A stretch of DNA of 23,346 nt from Pseudomonadota bacterium (GTDB taxonomy: Bacteria; Pseudomonadota; Alphaproteobacteria; Rhizobiales; Hyphomicrobiaceae), in contig JAKAXS010000004.1 of assembly GCA_021816505.1 (NCBI GenBank), positions 1 to 23,346 of the forward strand. Reading direction: 5' to 3'. The position numbers and the translations under genes are program-made. Of this stretch, positions 15,356-21,939 are shown piece by piece (the first letter of the stretch is position 1; each line of letters begins with the position of its first letter). Under the pieces are notes generated by a model, which saw nothing but the letters and a program-made list of their open reading frames with translations, was not told where the DNA came from and did no database searches.

Positions 15356-16636
15356 TCAGAAGCCGCTCTTCAGCCACTGGCTGACACGGCCCAGGTAACT
15401 CTGAGCGGTTACATCCCGCTCGTCGAACGCACTCGCCTCGTTGCCTCGCGCCGCGCCGGCGGCGATGAGGCCGGTGACCGTCGCGAAGGCCGGACTGGAA
15501 AAGCCGGGCGGCATTCCCAGAAGGGCAACTGGCCGCGCCACCCGCGCCTTGCGTCCCGTCAAACCGCTGGCATGCTCGGCCATGCCGACCAGTTCCGACG
15601 CGCCGCCCGTCAAAACCACGCAATCGCCTGCGTAAGCGGCGAAACCCCCGCGCTCGATGCGCTCGCCCACCAGCGCCAGCATCGAGTTGACCCGCGGCCG
15701 GATGATCTCGGCCAGCTTGGCTTTCGTCGTATGATACGTGCCGCCTTCCTCCTCGCCTGAAAGCGAATAGGAAATCAGCTCATGTCCATCCGACTGAGCA
15801 CCTACCAAAGTGCCATAAAGCGCCTTGATTCGCTCGGCCTCCGCAAGCGGCGTGTTCAATGCGCGCGCGATATCGAAACTGATGTGGTTTCCACCGACCG
15901 GCACCGCGTCCGTGTAGACGAACTGGCCGTCGGCGAAGATCGACAGGGTTGTAGTGCCGCCTCCGATATCGATGACGGTGGCGCCGAGGCGGCGATCTTC
16001 CTCGTTGGTGACGGCCAAGGCGCTGGCGTAGGGCGCGGCCACGAGCCCCGCGACCGAAAGGTAGCAGCGCTCCACGACGTGGATGAGGTTGCGGATCGGC
16101 GCGTCGTCGGCGGTCACCGCGTGCAGATCGACGGCGAGTTCGCTGGCGACCATGCCGCGCGGATCGCCCAGGCCCGGCGTGCCGTCGAGGCGGAAGCCGA
16201 CATGGTTCATATGGACGAGCGTGCGCGCGTGCTGCTCGGCATGGCGGCGGCCGGCCGTCAGCAGGCGGGTCACGTCCTGCGCCGTCACCACCGCGCCGTC
16301 GATGCGGGCCTTGGCGGTAAAGTTGCGCGACCGCATGCGGCCACAGGCGGCCGAGACGTAGATCTCTTCCAATTCGACGCCGGCCATCCGTTCGGCCTCG
16401 GCGATGGTGGCGCGAACGGCATGCTCCGCCTCGTCGAGGTCGACGATCACGCCGGCCTTGACGCCGCGCGAGGCCTTGTGGCCGATGCCGATGACGCGCG
16501 CCTGGTCGAACGGCGGGCCCGGGCGGAACGCCTTTGGCAGCGCCACGATCATGCAGACGATCTTCGACGTGCCGAGGTCAAGCAGGCCGGCGATGCGGCT
16601 GCCGCGTATCTGACCCCATTCCTTTTGCATCACCAT
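15356..16636 (-). CDS. ftsA: Cell division protein FtsA
   Basis: FtsA is the actin-like ATPase that ties FtsZ filaments to the inner membrane and recruits later division proteins. The 426-residue product has the first phosphate-binding motif LLDLGTSKIVCMI (18-30), the FtsA-specific 1C domain in between (about 90-180), the second phosphate motif VIDIGGGTTTLSIF (221-234), and LTGGASELVGM near the C-terminal nucleotide site. The end, GYLGRVSQWLKSGF, is an amphipathic helix of the kind used for membrane targeting. The start ATG has a GAGGG site and lies 9 bases after ftsQ, so the two are certainly co-transcribed. A second in-frame ATG two codons later is possible. Confidence 0.96.
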   Translation of the reverse strand: MVMQKEWGQIRGSRIAGLLDLGTSKIVCMIVALPKAFRPGPPFDQARVIGIGHKASRGVKAGVIVDLDEAEHAVRATIAEAERMAGVELEEIYVSAACGRMRSRNFTAKARIDGAVVTAQDVTRLLTAGRRHAEQHARTLVHMNHVGFRLDGTPGLGDPRGMVASELAVDLHAVTADDAPIRNLIHVVERCYLSVAGLVAAPYASALAVTNEEDRRLGATVIDIGGGTTTLSIFADGQFVYTDAVPVGGNHISFDIARALNTPLAEAERIKALYGTLVGAQSDGHELISYSLSGEEEGGTYHTTKAKLAEIIRPRVNSMLALVGERIERGGFAAYAGDCVVLTGGASELVGMAEHASGLTGRKARVARPVALLGMPPGFSSPAFATVTGLIAAGAARGNEASAFDERDVTAQSYLGRVSQWLKSGF

Positions 16637-16645
16637 CTGCGGCCC

Positions 16646-17548
16646 TCAGCTCTTCGCTTCAGGGTCGGCGGGCGACGGGCCCGTCAGCTTGCGCAGCGTG
16701 ATCTTATTGGTGCCCCGCAGGTCCACGGCGAAGCCGCCGCCTGCCGTCAGCGCCTGTACCGAGCGGTCGGAGACGTAGGTCGACAATGCCTGGGACTCGC
16801 GCTCCGGCGGCAGGATCAGCGTGATCCCGTGCTTGAGCTTCAGCGTCCAGCGGCGCTCCGCGATGCGCTCGGCCTCGCTGAGCTGGCGGGCAACGTCGGG
16901 ATACCGCGCCAGAACGGCCATCAGCGCTGGCGCTTCCTTCGCGGCGCCTTCACCCGCGAGCCGCAACAGCCCCGCGCCGCTGCCGTTCTTCACGGACGCG
17001 AGCACGCGGCCAGACTGGTCGATCAGGGAGTCCCCGCTGGCGCGATGCCAGACCGCCCACGGCGCGCGTTCGGTCACGCGGATGTCGAGGCGGCCCGGAT
17101 AGGCGCGAACGATCTCCGCCTTTTCGATCCAGGGCAGATCCTCGATGCGCGCCTTGGCGGCGTCCGCATCCAGCGTGGCGAAGGACCGCGCACTCTGCAG
17201 ATCGAGGGCGGCGAAGATATCGCTGTCGGGAGTGTACTTCTGGCCGGTGATCGCGATCTGATCGAGGCCCAGGCCCAACGCCGCCGCAGCGTTCTCGATG
17301 CTGGGAAACAGAGGGTTCGAGGCACGGGTGTGTTGGCCGCCTTCGGTGGCGACGGTGTAGACCAGAGCGCCCGTCAATGCCGCAGCCGCAATGCTGTAGG
17401 CGCGCAGACGGGCACCCTTGATACGGCCCCGGAAGGGGCGTCTGGCTCGAGGCTTCTTAGTGGAGGTTGCCGTTACAGATGCACGATCGAGGGCCGGAGC
17501 GACGGGAGCGCCCTGCCAAAACTGCGATTCCTGCTCTACCTGTTGCAA
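16646..17548 (-). CDS. ftsQ: Cell division protein FtsQ
   Basis: FtsQ is a bitopic inner-membrane protein that links early and late divisome proteins. The predicted 300 residues have a basic cytoplasmic N-terminus (Lys/Arg-rich, about 31-49), one membrane helix (about 50-67), a periplasmic POTRA domain (about 96-162, including the DLPWIEKAEIVRAYPGRLDIRVTER stretch, partly quoted here as its key region 137-161) and a beta domain to about 285. The start is a TTG that overlaps the last 13 bases of ddl, with GAGGA 6 bases upstream; no ATG lies near. This rare start and the overlap point to low, coupled translation, in keeping with FtsQ being scarce in cells. Domain assignment is secure, the exact start a little less. 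Confidence 0.92.
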   Translation of the reverse strand: MQQVEQESQFWQGAPVAPALDRASVTATSTKKPRARRPFRGRIKGARLRAYSIAAAALTGALVYTVATEGGQHTRASNPLFPSIENAAAALGLGLDQIAITGQKYTPDSDIFAALDLQSARSFATLDADAAKARIEDLPWIEKAEIVRAYPGRLDIRVTERAPWAVWHRASGDSLIDQSGRVLASVKNGSGAGLLRLAGEGAAKEAPALMAVLARYPDVARQLSEAERIAERRWTLKLKHGITLILPPERESQALSTYVSDRSVQALTAGGGFAVDLRGTNKITLRKLTGPSPADPEAKS

Positions 17549-18492
17549 CTCGCATCCTCAACGATCCAGCGAACGAGCTCGCCGAACGACGAACCGGCGT
17601 ACTGTGCCAACTCTGGAACTAGCGACGTGCCGGTCATGCCGGGCTGCGTGTTGACCTCAAGGCAGATCAATTCCCCCGTTGCCGTTGGGCTAAGGGAGGG
17701 ATCGTCAAAACGGAAATCCGCACGCGACACACCACGACAGCCCAGCGCAACATGCGCCGCCAACGTGTATTTCCGGACCGAATCGTAAATATCTGGTGAA
17801 ATAGCGGCCGGCAGCTCGTGGCGCGACCCGCCGGGAGCGTACTTGGCGGCGAAGTCGTAGAAGGCCAAACCCTCCTTCGGCACGATCTCGATGACGTCCG
17901 TGACGAAGTCGCCCACGACCGCGCAGGTCAGCTCGCGACCGGCAACAAAGCGCTCGACCATCAGTTCATCGGCCGGATCGCCTGCCTCGGCGATCTGCGC
18001 CGGGGGCCGGCTGGCATCCGGGCCGACGATGATGACGCCGACGCTGGAGCCTTCGGCGACCGGCTTCACGACATACGGCGGCGCCATGACATGGCCGGCG
18101 GCGGCTTCTGCCCGCGTGACGATCTTCGCCTCCGCGACCGGCACGTTTCCGACCGTCGACATCACCGCTTTCGCGCGTTCCTTGTGCATGGCCAGCGCAG
18201 ACGCCAGCACGCCGGAGTGCGTGTAGGGGATCGCGAGGCACTCGAGAATGCCCTGCATGCAGCCGTCTTCGCCGAAGCTGCCATGCAACGCGTTGAAGCA
18301 GGCGTCCGGCCGCAGGCTCGCAAGTTTGGCGGAAACGTCGCGATCGACGTCGATACGGGTGACGCGATAGCCCTCGCCCGTCAGCGCATCGGCGACGGCG
18401 GCGCCAGAAAGCAGGCTGATTTCGCGCTCGGCCGACCAGCCGCCCATCAATACTGCGACATGCTCGAAGGTGCGCTTAGGTGCGTTGATCAT
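17536..18492 (-). CDS. ddl: D-alanine--D-alanine ligase
   Basis: Ddl joins two D-alanines with ATP to make the dipeptide that ends the peptidoglycan stem peptide. The 318-residue model is a normal Ddl: HVAVLMGGWSAEREISLLSG at the N-terminus (11-30, with the substrate-binding Glu of SAERE), NALHGSFGEDGCMQG (68-81), the ATP-grasp core with PYVVKPVAEGSSVGV, ELTCAVVG, and the metal-binding CLEVNTQPGMTGTSLVPELA near the end. ATG 18492 is chosen because AGGGG lies 3 bases before it and the family starts here; ATG 18504 and the frame to 18543 are alternatives. It overlaps ftsQ and begins the division cluster. Upstream lies an oppositely directed small gene instead of the usual murB. Confidence 0.96.
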   Translation of the reverse strand: MINAPKRTFEHVAVLMGGWSAEREISLLSGAAVADALTGEGYRVTRIDVDRDVSAKLASLRPDACFNALHGSFGEDGCMQGILECLAIPYTHSGVLASALAMHKERAKAVMSTVGNVPVAEAKIVTRAEAAAGHVMAPPYVVKPVAEGSSVGVIIVGPDASRPPAQIAEAGDPADELMVERFVAGRELTCAVVGDFVTDVIEIVPKEGLAFYDFAAKYAPGGSRHELPAAISPDIYDSVRKYTLAAHVALGCRGVSRADFRFDDPSLSPTATGELICLEVNTQPGMTGTSLVPELAQYAGSSFGELVRWIVEDASCNR

Positions 18493-18604
18493 GACCCCTG
18501 CCATATTGCGGAAAGTTGTGCCGACCCGGCGGCGAGGGAACAAAGCGACAAGGCGCGCCGTTAGTCAACCAAGGGGCAAACGCGCAGTTGGGCTGCGCGC
18601 CCCC

Positions 18605-18620
18605 GATCGTTTCTACGATC
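18605..18620. repeat. Short perfect inverted repeat upstream of the small membrane protein gene
   Basis: GATCGT-TTCT-ACGATC, followed by a further GCGATC. It sits about 25 bases before the start codon at 18645, between the divergent ddl and 18645 genes, and could be an operator or an RNA hairpin. There is no independent support. Confidence 0.3.
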
Positions 18621-18644
18621 TAGCGATCATAAGGAGTTCCGCTC

Positions 18645-18854
18645 ATGCTTTTCCGCCGCCGTTCCGTTGATGGGGAAGACGCACGGCAAGGCGATGGCCG
18701 CGAGGTCAACTTGCGCGTGCTGATATTCTCCACGATTGCCGCAGCGGCGATCCTGGCCGTGTTGTTTTTCGGCTTTGGTTTCGGCAATGAGATGTTCTCC
18801 ACGCCTGGCCCGGTCAATCCGGACGTTGCAGTGCCGCCGCCGGAACCGAAGTAG
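18645..18854 (+). CDS. Small single-pass membrane protein, function unknown
   Basis: A 69-residue protein with a charged N-terminus (1-23), one long hydrophobic helix (about 24-47, ending in a Phe/Gly-rich FFGFGFGNEMF) and a short Pro-rich tail (GPVNPDVAVPPPEPK). By the positive-inside rule the N-terminus is cytoplasmic and the tail periplasmic. A strong AAGGAG ribosome binding site precedes the ATG. It diverges from ddl and its stop is 1 base from the end of the convergent DUF2147 gene. I do not recognise a family. Its place beside the division cluster is suggestive but no more. Confidence 0.75.
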   Translation: MLFRRRSVDGEDARQGDGREVNLRVLIFSTIAAAAILAVLFFGFGFGNEMFSTPGPVNPDVAVPPPEPK

Positions 18855-18855
18855 G

Positions 18856-19290
18856 TCAGCCGCCGACCCTGGTCCACGTCGCGGTCTTGCAGAAGATGCC
18901 CATGGTGCAACCCGACAGCGACAGCGAACTGCGGCTGGAGACGGTTACGGTGCCGCTATAGGTCTTCCCGTCGGTTCGATTGTAGAGCGAGCCGGTCCAT
19001 CTGTTCGGGCCCGTTTTCTTTGCCGACAGGATCACCAGGCCGATAATCGGCCGGTCGCGCTTCTCAGCATTCGGATTTTTATCGTCCGTCTTCTGGTCGT
19101 CCGTGATTTTGACGATGCGGGCGCACAGACGTGATCCGCACGCGTACATGCTCACGTGGCTACCGTTTTCGGGGTGGACCCATGTGCCGAAAGCGTCTTC
19201 CGCCTTCTGCGCGACGGCGCCCGCGGCGCTCAACCCCAATGCCAGGCCGAATACCGGGGCTGCGAGAGCGGCGCGCCAAGTCGTAGTCAT
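18856..19290 (-). CDS. Secreted DUF2147 family protein
   Basis: The 144-residue product has a signal peptide (MTTTWRAALAAPVFGLALGL... cleaved after AVA near residue 28) and one DUF2147 domain: GTWVHPENGSHVSMYACGSRLCARIVKI at its start (key positions Trp, the two Cys of ACGSRLC), then DRPIIGLVIL, WTGSLYNRTDGKTYSG and a second Cys pair in SGCTMGIFC. DUF2147 proteins are small exported lipocalin-like beta proteins of unknown function. ATG 19290 is chosen because the signal peptide begins there; the frame extends upstream to 19506 with sequence that looks non-coding. A TTGACG (19382-19377), 16 bases, TAAGAG pair upstream could be its promoter. Confidence 0.85.
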   Translation of the reverse strand: MTTTWRAALAAPVFGLALGLSAAGAVAQKAEDAFGTWVHPENGSHVSMYACGSRLCARIVKITDDQKTDDKNPNAEKRDRPIIGLVILSAKKTGPNRWTGSLYNRTDGKTYSGTVTVSSRSSLSLSGCTMGIFCKTATWTRVGG

Positions 19291-19533
19291 CAAGGTGCAC
19301 CCATGCTTTGCCGAGATTTGGGTAGGAACATTGCCGTATTCCTGACGGGAAAAACTCTTACGCCATGTGTTCTTAGCGTCAACCTGCTTGGCGTGCGGTG
19401 CACACGATAGGGAGGCTGCCGCTTGCATCGGGCAAAAGCGATCCCACATCCTCGCGGCAAACCTCTGGAGCGGCACATGACATATCGTCCCTCGGGTGTT
19501 CCGCATCTCGGCGAAGTTCGCTAGGAGTTACAG
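19291..19533. other. Divergent promoter region between DUF2147 and TerB/J-domain genes
   Basis: No convincing gene. On the minus strand TTGACG (19382-19377) and TAAGAG (19360-19355) with a 16-base spacer form a plausible promoter for the DUF2147 gene. On the plus strand a 13-codon frame starts at about 19477 after a GGAG and stops just before the ribosome binding site of the next gene. It could be a leader peptide but is too short to support. Confidence 0.35.
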
Positions 19534-20241
19534 ATGGTTTGGTCATCAATCGCGGACACCGCCGACACGGGGCGGACGAGTGGCTGGCGTGCCGCCCTTG
19601 GGCGGGCGATCGCCACCGTCGGCAACCTGTTGCCGGCACGCTGCACCGGTGTCGAGAGCCCCGCGTTCATGAGTTCGTTCGTGGCGCTCGCCGCGAAGAT
19701 GGCAAAGGCCGACGGCGTAGCGGTTGCGGCGGAAGCCGCAGCGTTCGAAAAGTTCGTCGACGCCACCTGCTCCGAAACCGACGCCATGCGGCGGATCTAC
19801 GATCTCGCAAAGCAGGACACGGCTGGCTACGAACTCTATGCCAAGCGCATGGGCTGGATCCTGCGGCGCGAGCCGGAGACCCGCCGTGCCGTGCTGGAAT
19901 GTTTGATGTACGTCGCCTGCTCCGATGGGGTGCTGCATCCGAAGGAAGACGAGTTCCTGCGCGTGGTGGCGCAGGCATTCAGTTTCGATCAGGCCGAGTT
20001 CCGCCGCATCCGCTGCCAGTTCGTGCGCGATTTCGAATGTCCCTTCGAAGTCTTGGGGCTGCCGGGGACGGCGACGCTCAGCGATGTGAAGGCGCGCTAT
20101 CGCAAGCTCGCGCAGACCTATCATCCCGATCGCCTGATCGGGCAAGGCGCTCCGCTCGCCGCGCAGAAGGCGGCCGCGGCAAAGCTGGCGCAGATCAACA
20201 CGGCCTACGAACAGATCGAGCGGGAGCTTCGCGCCGCATGA
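19534..20241 (+). CDS. DjlA-like protein with TerB and J domains
   Basis: A 235-residue co-chaperone. Residues ~45-165 form an acidic, helical TerB-type domain (FVALAAKMAKADGVAVAAE, then the second half VLECLMYVACSDGVLHPKEDEFL). Residues ~168-233 form a C-terminal J domain with the essential HPD at 197-199 (YRKLAQTYHPDR), which should stimulate the ATPase of DnaK. This is the domain order of DjlA, but the N-terminal membrane helix of the E. coli protein is not evident: residues 18-36 are only moderately hydrophobic. The ATG follows AGGAG. Its TGA overlaps the ATG of the amidase gene (ATGA), so the two are translationally coupled. Confidence 0.88.
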   Translation: MVWSSIADTADTGRTSGWRAALGRAIATVGNLLPARCTGVESPAFMSSFVALAAKMAKADGVAVAAEAAAFEKFVDATCSETDAMRRIYDLAKQDTAGYELYAKRMGWILRREPETRRAVLECLMYVACSDGVLHPKEDEFLRVVAQAFSFDQAEFRRIRCQFVRDFECPFEVLGLPGTATLSDVKARYRKLAQTYHPDRLIGQGAPLAAQKAAAAKLAQINTAYEQIERELRAA

Positions 20242-21026
20242 GCGACGTTCTGACACTGATCGAACAGCCCGACAGCAAGCTCGTCGCCGACCTTCATCCC
20301 TCGCCGAACATCGAGCCGCGCCTGCGCGGGCTGACGCCGTCGATCCTGATTTTGCACTACACGGGCCTGGAATGCGTCGAGCGCTCGCTCGACGTTCTTT
20401 CGCGCCCGGACTGCAAGGTGTCGTGTCATTACGTCATCGACGAGGATGGCCGCATCATCCAGATGGTGGCCGAAGAGATGCGCGCATGGCACGCCGGTGT
20501 CTCGTCCTGGCATGCCGAGACGGACATCAACTCCAGCTCCATCGGCATCGAGATCCAGAACCCGGGCCACAACGGCGGCTATCCGGACTTTCCGCCAGAG
20601 CAGATGCGGGCCGTGACGGCTTTGTGCCAGGACATCATCGCGCGCCACGGCATAGCGGCGGAGCGAGTGCTGGCCCATTCGGACGTGGCGCCGGGCCGCA
20701 AGATCGATCCGGGCGAGAAGTTCGACTGGCCGGGGCTGGCGCGCGCTGGCGTGGGTCATTGGGTGGAGCCGATGGCGGTCGATCCCGGGGATCGCGGGTT
20801 TTCCGGCCGCAAGCAGGGGCCGGAAATATTGGCGGCGCAGGAGCTGCTGGCACGCTACGGCTACGGCATCGAGCCGACCGGCATCTACAGCGAACGCATG
20901 AAAACGGTGCTAAGCGCCTTCCAGCTGCATTTCAGGCCGGCGCGCGTCGACGGCCGGCTCGACCTGTCGACATTCGCGACGCTGCGGCGGCTCGTGGAGA
21001 CGCTTCCGGAGGCGGCAACAAGCTGA
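20238..21026 (+). CDS. N-acetylmuramoyl-L-alanine amidase (AmpD-type, zinc) with peptidoglycan-binding domain
   Basis: The 262-residue enzyme should cleave the bond between MurNAc (or anhydro-MurNAc) and the stem peptide. An Amidase_2 domain spans about 30-175 with the zinc ligands His40 (LILHYTG), His147 (AHSDVAPGRKIDPG) and Asp157, catalytic Glu105 in SIGIEI, and Lys155. A PG_binding_1 domain fits residues ~195-255. No signal peptide is visible, which fits a cytoplasmic recycling enzyme like AmpD, whereas the added binding domain is found in the exported AmiD. The location is therefore open. It starts within the stop codon of the DjlA-like gene. Confidence 0.93.
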   Translation: MSDVLTLIEQPDSKLVADLHPSPNIEPRLRGLTPSILILHYTGLECVERSLDVLSRPDCKVSCHYVIDEDGRIIQMVAEEMRAWHAGVSSWHAETDINSSSIGIEIQNPGHNGGYPDFPPEQMRAVTALCQDIIARHGIAAERVLAHSDVAPGRKIDPGEKFDWPGLARAGVGHWVEPMAVDPGDRGFSGRKQGPEILAAQELLARYGYGIEPTGIYSERMKTVLSAFQLHFRPARVDGRLDLSTFATLRRLVETLPEAATS

Positions 21027-21052
21027 TCGTTGCGTCAACCCAGGTGACGCAG

Positions 21053-21143
21053 CGTAGGTTGGGTCGAGCCCCCTTGTGAGACCCAACACGTTCCAGGTTG
21101 TGCCGTGAATTGTTGGGTCGCGCTACGCTTGACCCAACCTACG
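21053..21143. repeat. Inverted pair of REP-type elements (REPIN-like)
   Basis: Copy one, 21053-21088, opens with CGTAGGTTGGGTC and closes with GACCCAACA. Copy two, 21111-21143, is its reverse: TGTTGGGTC ... GACCCAACCTACG. The outer 13 bases and the inner 9 bases are perfect inverted matches. The CGTAGGTTGGGT...ACCCAACA wording is that of a widespread extragenic palindrome class seen in many bacteria. No transposase is nearby, so it would be mobilised in trans if at all. It fills the gap between the convergent amidase and DUF4241 genes and may end transcription from both sides. Confidence 0.85.
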
Positions 21144-21156
21144 GCGTGGCGATCGC

Positions 21157-21843
21157 TCAATCGTCGTCGCCGGGGAAGACCACCATGAAGTCGATGTGCA
21201 CGCGCACCAGACGGCCTGACGCGTCGAAGCCGCCGACGACCGGATAGAAGCCGTCGCCCCAGCCGGAATGAATGACGACGATGTTCTCGCCGCTCTTGGC
21301 GAGCGGCAGCACGATGTTCGCTATCCCCTCGCGAATGTGCGCGGGATCGTCCATGCGGGCGAACCAGCTGTCGGGCGTGCCGTTGTCGAACAGGTCTTCG
21401 TACCAGTTGCCGTCGGGCATGCAGGACGTGACGGCACCAGCATCAACGAAGCAGGCCGTGCCGGCGTCGACCGGGAAGCCGTGATAGTCGCCATCCTCGC
21501 CGATCTCAGGGTCGGCGACGCCTTCCGGCAGCGGGGTGATGATGCGGCGCGTGACTTCGTCGGCCGTCTCGTCGATCAGCAGCGTGGCGTAAGCCTCGCG
21601 CATGTGTGAGCCGTCGGATTTCTCGCTGACGTCGGCCAACGTCACCTTGACCGTATAGTCGCCCGGCGGCACGGCGACGGCGGGATCACCGGACTTGTCC
21701 ATGAACGCGAACGGATCGCAGGCGATGAGCTGGCCCGTCGGCAGCCGCAGCTTGCCGCAGTCGATCACGGAGAGGACGTAGTTTTCGATCTCTGCTGGGC
21801 CGGTGCGAAGCGCTGCCCAGTAGCTGTCGTTCGGATAGGCCAC
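21157..21843 (-). CDS. DUF4241 domain protein
   Basis: A protein of about 228 residues matching the DUF4241 family: an early GKLRLPTGQLIACDPF segment, then PPGDYTVKVTLADV, a long middle, GFPVDAGTACFVDAGA (the conserved core), and a closing HSGWGDGFYPVVGGFDASGRLVRVHIDF. The family is found in scattered bacteria, often beside immunity-type proteins, with no known function. No signal peptide. The frame is open to GTG 21933, but that start would lie upstream of a terminator hairpin at 21859-21887. GTG 21843, with GAGG 5 bases before it, is downstream of the hairpin and gives a family-like length, so I prefer it. Confidence 0.8.
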   Translation of the reverse strand: MAYPNDSYWAALRTGPAEIENYVLSVIDCGKLRLPTGQLIACDPFAFMDKSGDPAVAVPPGDYTVKVTLADVSEKSDGSHMREAYATLLIDETADEVTRRIITPLPEGVADPEIGEDGDYHGFPVDAGTACFVDAGAVTSCMPDGNWYEDLFDNGTPDSWFARMDDPAHIREGIANIVLPLAKSGENIVVIHSGWGDGFYPVVGGFDASGRLVRVHIDFMVVFPGDDD

Positions 21844-21858
21844 GATTGCCTCGTTAGC

Positions 21859-21887
21859 AAAACGGGCCAGACCTGGTCTGACCCGTT
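21859..21887 (-). terminator. Intrinsic terminator of the DEAD-box helicase gene
   Basis: AACGGG-TC-AGACC-A-GGTCT-GG-CCCGTT on the minus strand, a symmetric two-part stem that runs into TTTT. It lies 52 bases after the helicase stop codon and 15 bases before the preferred DUF4241 start. Confidence 0.7.
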
Positions 21888-21939
21888 GTTGATTGCGGTC
21901 CTGCAGGACAGGGCAGACCGAGGCCTGCCCCACCGATGA

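Noticed and set aside
16646..17300. Possible CtrA-type or other cell-cycle regulatory sites within the fts cluster
   Set aside because: I found no convincing TTAA-N7-TTAA pair in the intergenic regions, so no site is claimed.
15782..17788. 668-codon open frame on the plus strand opposite ftsA, ftsQ and ddl
   Set aside because: It spans three well-supported division genes in antisense and shows no family signature.
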